DNA from: Streptomyces sp. 846.5
GTDB taxonomy: Bacteria > Actinomycetota > Actinomycetes > Streptomycetales > Streptomycetaceae
Reading direction: 5' to 3'
Assembly (NCBI RefSeq): GCF_004365705.1
Contig: NZ_SOBN01000001.1
Span: forward strand, 3,458,001 to 3,522,000
DNA length: 64,000 nt
Shown: in pieces, positions 60,134 through 64,000 of the stretch
Numbering within the stretch: position 1 is the first letter of the stretch
Layout: each line of letters begins with the position of its first letter
Program-made: the position numbers and the translations under genes
The notes under the pieces: generated by a model
The model's database searches: none
What the model saw: the letters and a program-made list of their open reading frames with translations, nothing else
Told to the model about the DNA's origin: nothing

Positions 60134-60593
60134 CCGTCAGGTCGGTGTTGACCTGATCGATCGGGTCTGCACACCCATGATTGGCGATCCGGTCCGAACC
60201 CGCCAGGGGGTGTACCGGAAGAGGGCACGACTTCGGCCAAACAATGATGAAACTCACTCAAGTAGGTTTCGCGGCCCCGTCAACCGTGACCATACTGAAG
60301 GTCTCACCGTCGCCAGGGAGGGCTCGGGTAGTTAATTATGTGCCAGATCCCTTTCTCTGGGGCCCATGTGACGTATTATCACGTCCACGTCGCTAGTGCG
60401 ACCCAGGGGGCTGGGGGCCGGCATGACACACTGTCGCATCGCACGCGAGTGCCCTCCTTGATCCAATCGTGTGAAAACGGAGGGGTGGGCTCGTGTTTCG
60501 TGGGTTAGTGCTGAAGGCTGACGGCATGACGGGTGACTTCATGCGCCATAGGCACGGCCCGGGGAGCGAGCTCGGCCAGGGGGTCTGCGACTG
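60134..60593. promoter_or_regulatory. AT-richer divergent control region of the radical SAM and hydrolase genes
   Basis: 460 bp of markedly lower GC. It holds a GACGT-N6-ACGTC inverted repeat (60370-60385) whose centre reads TGATAAT on the minus strand and TATTAT on the plus strand, both good -10 boxes. A TTAATTA stretch lies near 60332. Small minus-strand ORFs occur (60379-60444 and an 11-codon ATG ORF near 60270), but none ends in FxSxx, so no precursor peptide was found here. Confidence 0.5.
60379..60444 (-). CDS. Possible 21-residue leader peptide ORF
   Basis: GTG at 60444 with AAGGAGGG 7 nt upstream, an excellent ribosome-binding site, encoding MRCDSVSCRPPAPW and seven more residues ending ATWT. 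It lies about 245 bp before the radical SAM gene on the same strand and its stop overlaps the TGATAAT box. It does not match the FxSxx-COOH precursor ending. It could be a leader ORF or chance. Confidence 0.3.
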   Translation of the reverse strand: MRCDSVSCRPPAPWVALATWT

Positions 60594-61547
60594 ATGCCGC
60601 AGGATCTCGCGGAGATGCCGACAGCACTCTCCACCCCGCTCACCCCTCCCCCTGACGCACGCATGGTGAGTGCCAAGGACGGCCGACGACTGCGTGTGGA
60701 GGAGTGGGGAAAGAAGGACGGCACCGCCGTCTTCGTGCTCCACGGCACCCCCGGAAGCAGAATCGGCGTGGCCCCCCGCCACAGCGTGCTGTACCGGCAG
60801 GGAATCAGGTTGATCGCCTACGACCGCCCGGGATACGGCTGGTCGGACCGGCACCTGGGACGCCGCGTCGTCGATGCCGCCGAGGATGTGGAGGCCATCG
60901 CCAACCACTTGGAAGTGGATCGCTTCGCCGTCGTCGGGCGCTCCGGCGGCGGCCCTCATGCTCTCGCCTGCGCCGCCAGGCTGGGCGACCGGGTGACCGG
61001 GACCGCGGCCCTGGTCGGTCTGGCCCCCCGGATCGGCGACGACGGCATGGGGGACGCCTGGTACGAGGGCATGGGTGCTGGGAACCGGGAAGAATACGGC
61101 CGCGCGGTGGAAGGTCTGGATGCACTCACCGAAAGCCTCCGGGACCGCGCCAGGGCCATCCACCGGGCTCCCGGAGAACTGATCGAGCAGCTTCTGGCCG
61201 AGGTGAAGGCTGCCGATCTCCAGGTGATCGCCGACGCCGGGATCCGCCGGATACTCAAGGACAGCTATCGGGAGGCTCTGCGCCAGGACGGCGCAGGGTG
61301 GATCGACGACGCGCTGGCCTTCGTCAGCGACTGGGGCTTCAGGCTCTCCGAGATCAAGTCCAAGGTCCTGCTGTGGCACGGCATGGACGACGTCTTCTCG
61401 CCCGTCCGACACTCCTCCTGGCTGGATGAGCACCTCCCCGACTCCACATTGAGAATGGAGCCGGGGGCGGCCCACTTCGACGCCATCGCGCGCCTGCCTG
61501 ATGTCCTGAGCCGGCTCACCAAGCCTGAAGTTCCAGGATGTGACTGA
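60594..61547 (+). CDS. Alpha/beta-fold hydrolase
   Basis: 317 residues. The lid-type alpha/beta hydrolase shows the oxyanion motif FVLHGTPGSRIG, YDRPGYGWSDRH and the nucleophile elbow VVGRSGGGPHAL. The acid is in LLWHGMDDVFSP and the His in PGAAHFDAIARLP. It is soluble and intracellular, probably an esterase, epoxide hydrolase or peptidase-like enzyme. The ATG at 60594 is used; the ATG at 60615 with an adjacent GGAG is an alternative. It is divergent from the radical SAM gene and its 3' end overlaps the second STAND-TPR gene by 32 bp. A processing role for the Fxs product is only inference. Confidence 0.84.
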   Translation: MPQDLAEMPTALSTPLTPPPDARMVSAKDGRRLRVEEWGKKDGTAVFVLHGTPGSRIGVAPRHSVLYRQGIRLIAYDRPGYGWSDRHLGRRVVDAAEDVEAIANHLEVDRFAVVGRSGGGPHALACAARLGDRVTGTAALVGLAPRIGDDGMGDAWYEGMGAGNREEYGRAVEGLDALTESLRDRARAIHRAPGELIEQLLAEVKAADLQVIADAGIRRILKDSYREALRQDGAGWIDDALAFVSDWGFRLSEIKSKVLLWHGMDDVFSPVRHSSWLDEHLPDSTLRMEPGAAHFDAIARLPDVLSRLTKPEVPGCD

Positions 61548-64000
61548 TCCGTTCCCACCCCTCGGCACTGACCGTGTCGGGGTGGGACTCACCGAAGTTG
61601 CGGTCGTGGGCGAACGCCGCGACCGCTTCGTCATGCAGGCGCTGTGCCTCCATGGTGTGGCCCCGGGCCTTCAGGGTCACCGCCAGGTTGGACCGGCAGG
61701 CAAGGGTGTCCGGATGCTCCTCACCCAGGTGGGTGGTGAGCCGGGCCAGGCAGGAGCGCTCGCTGAGCTCCGCCGCCTCCAGCTCCTCCAACTCGGCCCG
61801 GGCATTGGCCCAGTTGACCTCGGCGCACAGGGTGAAAGGATGACTCGCGCCCAGCAGCTCCGTGAGCCGGATGGTGGCGGTCTCCCCCAGATTGGCGGCT
61901 CGTCGGCGGTCCGCCCGGCTTGCGCCCGGCGTCCGCAGATAAACGGACACGTTGTCGCTGCAGGCCAGCGAATTGGGATGGTCGTCTCCGAGCAGGCGGC
62001 GGTAGCGCTGCCAGACGTCCTGCGCCCTGCGCAGCGCGTCCCCCGGTCGGCCGAGGCACCAGTCGTCGGCCGCCTTGTTGAGGGCACACTGCAGGGTGTC
62101 GGGGCCGTCCTCGCCGTAGCGCTCCTCGAACCGCGCCAGGGTGTCGTCGGTGAGGGCCGCAGCCCGCTCGTACTGGCCCAGCACGCGCAGGGAGACGGCG
62201 AGGCTCTTGGCGGCGCGCAGGGTGTCGGGTGAGTCGTCTCCTTGGAGCCGCCGGAACGCCTCGTGGAGCCGTTCCAGGTCCGCCGCCGCGTCCCGCAGCT
62301 CGCCGCCGTCGCGCTTGTCCCGGGCCAGGTAGAGCTGGGAGGCCAGGGTACGGGCGTGGTCGGGCCCCAGCCCCTGACGGCGCAGGCGCTCGGTACGCTC
62401 GTCGTACTGCTGGGCGCTCTTGGCGTCGCCAAGGAGCCGGTAGTCGATGGCCAGGTTGTGGGTGAGGGTCAGCACCTGGCGGTCCTCCTCCAGGAACTGT
62501 TCGATCAGGCTGACATGGGTACGCAGATCGCGCTCCAGCGCCTCCTGGTAGCGGCCCAGGGCCCGCAGATCGCCGGCCAGACCGCGTGCGGTGGCCAGGG
62601 TGCTCACATCGTCCTCGCCCAGGAGTGCGGACTGCTGCTCCCAGGTGCGCTGGTCCAGTTCCAGGGACTCCTGGTAACGGCCCTGATCGCGCAGAACGTT
62701 GGCCCTGATGGTACGCAGAGCGAGGGTCTGCGGATGCTCCGGACCCAAGCTCTCGCTCCACAGCGCGTCCAGCCGCTTCCCCTCGCTCTCGGCGAGCGCG
62801 TAGTCGCCGTTGCGCCAGTGCAGCCGGACCAGGTCGATCATCAGCCGCCGCACCTCGGGGATCTCCGACTCCTCAGCCGCGCAGGCGACTAGGTGGGGTC
62901 GGATGAGTTCGAAGTCCGGCCGGTTCTCCGGGTCCTCCACCTCGCCGTCCAGCGGCCGACACTCCGCGAGCACCAGCTGCACCTCGCGCTGGATCTGCTC
63001 GTGTTCGTCCTCGGTCATCTGGGCCCGCAGCAGCGCCTGGAGCACCCGGTGGACCTGGATGGTGCCGCGTCTGCCGTCCACCTTGGCCAGGGACAGGCTT
63101 CGGATGGCCCGGCTGATCCCGCCGAGCACGGACGCCCCGCCCTTGCGCACCCGCGGGTCCTGCGCCGCAAGCGCGTTCAGCATCGCCGGGTTGCGGTGCA
63201 GCAGCTTCTGCGAGAACGGCTCGGGCCCCAGAAAGACGGACATCTGCATCAGCCGGCGGGCTGACGGCCAATCCTTCTCCAGGTCGTTCAGGGATACCGC
63301 GAAGGTGGTCCTGATCGGGGTGGGGTAGTCCGCTGCGAGCGGGGCCTGATCGAAGATGCCCGCCATGTCCTGCCGCAGTCGGTCCATGTAGGTCTCCATG
63401 GACATGCCGGTCGACCCCAGGTAGGCCGCTGCCTGCTCGACCGCGAGCGGCAGGTCCCCCAGTTCCTCGGCCAACTGGTCGGCCTCCGCGACGGACAGCC
63501 CCCGGACACGGCGCTCCAGGTGGGCGACGCTCTCTTGCCGGGTGAAGACGTCAACCTCGAGTTCCGACGCCTCCTGGCTCCACGCCTGGTTCCGGGAGGT
63601 GATGATGACATGGCCGTCTCCACCGGGCAGGAACTCCGTGAGGGTTTCCGGATTCTCGGCGTTGTCGAAGATCAGCAGCCACCGGGCGACGTGCGTTCCG
63701 GCTGCCAGGGTGTCCTTCGCCAGAATCGCGGCATCGGCCTCACCGAGGGTCCCGCGGATGCCGAGACGGTCGGCGATCGCCGCCAGCCCGGTCGTGATCG
63801 AGGAGGTCTGCTCGGACGGCACCCACCAGATCAGGTCATAGTCCGACATGAAGCGGTAGGCGTACTCCCGGGCGAGCTGGGACTTACCCACCCCGCCGAG
63901 GCCGTGCAGCGCCTGGGTCCCACTGGTCGGGTCCTGGGCGGACCGTCCGATGAGGGTCCGCCGCAACTCGGCCAACTCCTTGGCGCGGCCAGTGAAGTCG
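61516..64000 (-). CDS. STAND NTPase-TPR protein (FxsT-like), N-terminus outside window
   Basis: About 827 visible residues, open at the window edge. Walker A HGLGGVGKSQLAREYAYRF, Walker B LLIFDNAENPETL, sensor IITSRNQAWS and the GDLPLAVEQAAAYLG motif are followed by TPRs with the LGPEHPQTLALR and LGEEHPDTLACRSNLAVTLKARG pattern, ending SHILELQAW. Domain order and many segments match the FxsT-like protein at 52248. Whether it also has ParA and TIR parts cannot be seen. It is convergent with the hydrolase. It may recognise a different trigger from its paralogue. Confidence 0.85.
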   Translation of the reverse strand, partial: DFTGRAKELAELRRTLIGRSAQDPTSGTQALHGLGGVGKSQLAREYAYRFMSDYDLIWWVPSEQTSSITTGLAAIADRLGIRGTLGEADAAILAKDTLAAGTHVARWLLIFDNAENPETLTEFLPGGDGHVIITSRNQAWSQEASELEVDVFTRQESVAHLERRVRGLSVAEADQLAEELGDLPLAVEQAAAYLGSTGMSMETYMDRLRQDMAGIFDQAPLAADYPTPIRTTFAVSLNDLEKDWPSARRLMQMSVFLGPEPFSQKLLHRNPAMLNALAAQDPRVRKGGASVLGGISRAIRSLSLAKVDGRRGTIQVHRVLQALLRAQMTEDEHEQIQREVQLVLAECRPLDGEVEDPENRPDFELIRPHLVACAAEESEIPEVRRLMIDLVRLHWRNGDYALAESEGKRLDALWSESLGPEHPQTLALRTIRANVLRDQGRYQESLELDQRTWEQQSALLGEDDVSTLATARGLAGDLRALGRYQEALERDLRTHVSLIEQFLEEDRQVLTLTHNLAIDYRLLGDAKSAQQYDERTERLRRQGLGPDHARTLASQLYLARDKRDGGELRDAAADLERLHEAFRRLQGDDSPDTLRAAKSLAVSLRVLGQYERAAALTDDTLARFEERYGEDGPDTLQCALNKAADDWCLGRPGDALRRAQDVWQRYRRLLGDDHPNSLACSDNVSVYLRTPGASRADRRRAANLGETATIRLTELLGASHPFTLCAEVNWANARAELEELEAAELSERSCLARLTTHLGEEHPDTLACRSNLAVTLKARGHTMEAQRLHDEAVAAFAHDRNFGESHPDTVSAEGWERISHILELQAW

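Noticed and set aside
60042-60257. 71-codon minus-strand ORF upstream of the radical SAM gene as FxsA precursor
   Set aside because: It overlaps the maturase gene in another frame, has no good ribosome-binding site and does not end with an FxSxx motif.
1-64000. CRISPR arrays, IS elements and complete prophage genes
   Set aside because: No regularly spaced direct repeats, transposase motifs, integrase or phage structural genes were found on either strand.

Overview
The window is about 73% GC with GTG/TTG starts, overlapping ATGA/GTGA gene junctions, a DmdR/IdeR-type iron regulator, an NsdA-like TPR regulator, a mycothiol-type enzyme domain fused to an anti-sigma factor, and a rare TTA codon in a specialised gene. 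This fits a Streptomycetaceae genome (Streptomyces, Kitasatospora or Streptacidiphilus). No complete tRNA, rRNA, transposase or CRISPR array was seen.

Layout. 1-6.1 kb: end of galE, a pair of 70-bp hairpin repeats, a Ser/Thr kinase with a beta-propeller tail, a cyclopropane-fatty-acid-synthase-type methyltransferase, a TetR regulator and a tRNA-3'-end-like relic with a perfect hairpin. 6.1-32.8 kb: a dispersed catabolic regulon coding for uptake (MFS), alcohol and aldehyde dehydrogenases, two kinds of CoA ligase, four acyl-CoA dehydrogenase-family proteins, an enoyl-CoA hydratase, an SDR, a thiolase-like/DUF35 pair, a cyclase, an amidohydrolase, a flavin reductase, an F420-type reductase and an isochorismatase-like protein. 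The starts of most of these transcription units carry the same 19-bp palindrome, roughly ATCTGACGnnnCGTCAGAT, found nine times. fabH, an L,D-transpeptidase, a membrane protein and an anti-sigma-kinase/SGNH-hydrolase pair lie among them without that site. 33-50 kb: mostly resident genes: an esterase, a teichoic-acid-type glycosyl/glycerophosphotransferase, STAS protein, ECF sigma factor and anti-sigma factor, purU, a solute-binding lipoprotein, an NsdA-like regulator opposite a primase-polymerase, an iron regulator, a SIS protein, a PAS protein, a 12-codon ORF with an extended Shine-Dalgarno sequence, and a DeoR regulator.

50.3-64 kb is the most unusual part. It resembles an FxSxx-COOH (Fxs) locus. 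A radical SAM/SPASM protein carrying a C-terminal HExxH domain (FxsB type) is translationally coupled to an aminoglycoside N3-acetyltransferase homologue, then a small ORF broken over three reading frames, then a 1312-residue ParA-TIR-STAND-TPR protein (FxsT type). Convergent to this are two tandem DUF4231 (SLATT-like) membrane proteins. On the other side are an alpha/beta hydrolase and a second STAND-TPR protein that runs off the window. No precursor peptide ending in FxSxx was found next to the radical SAM gene, and that gene has a TTA codon. I infer a RiPP-maturation system joined to a STAND/TIR signalling module and putative membrane effectors.
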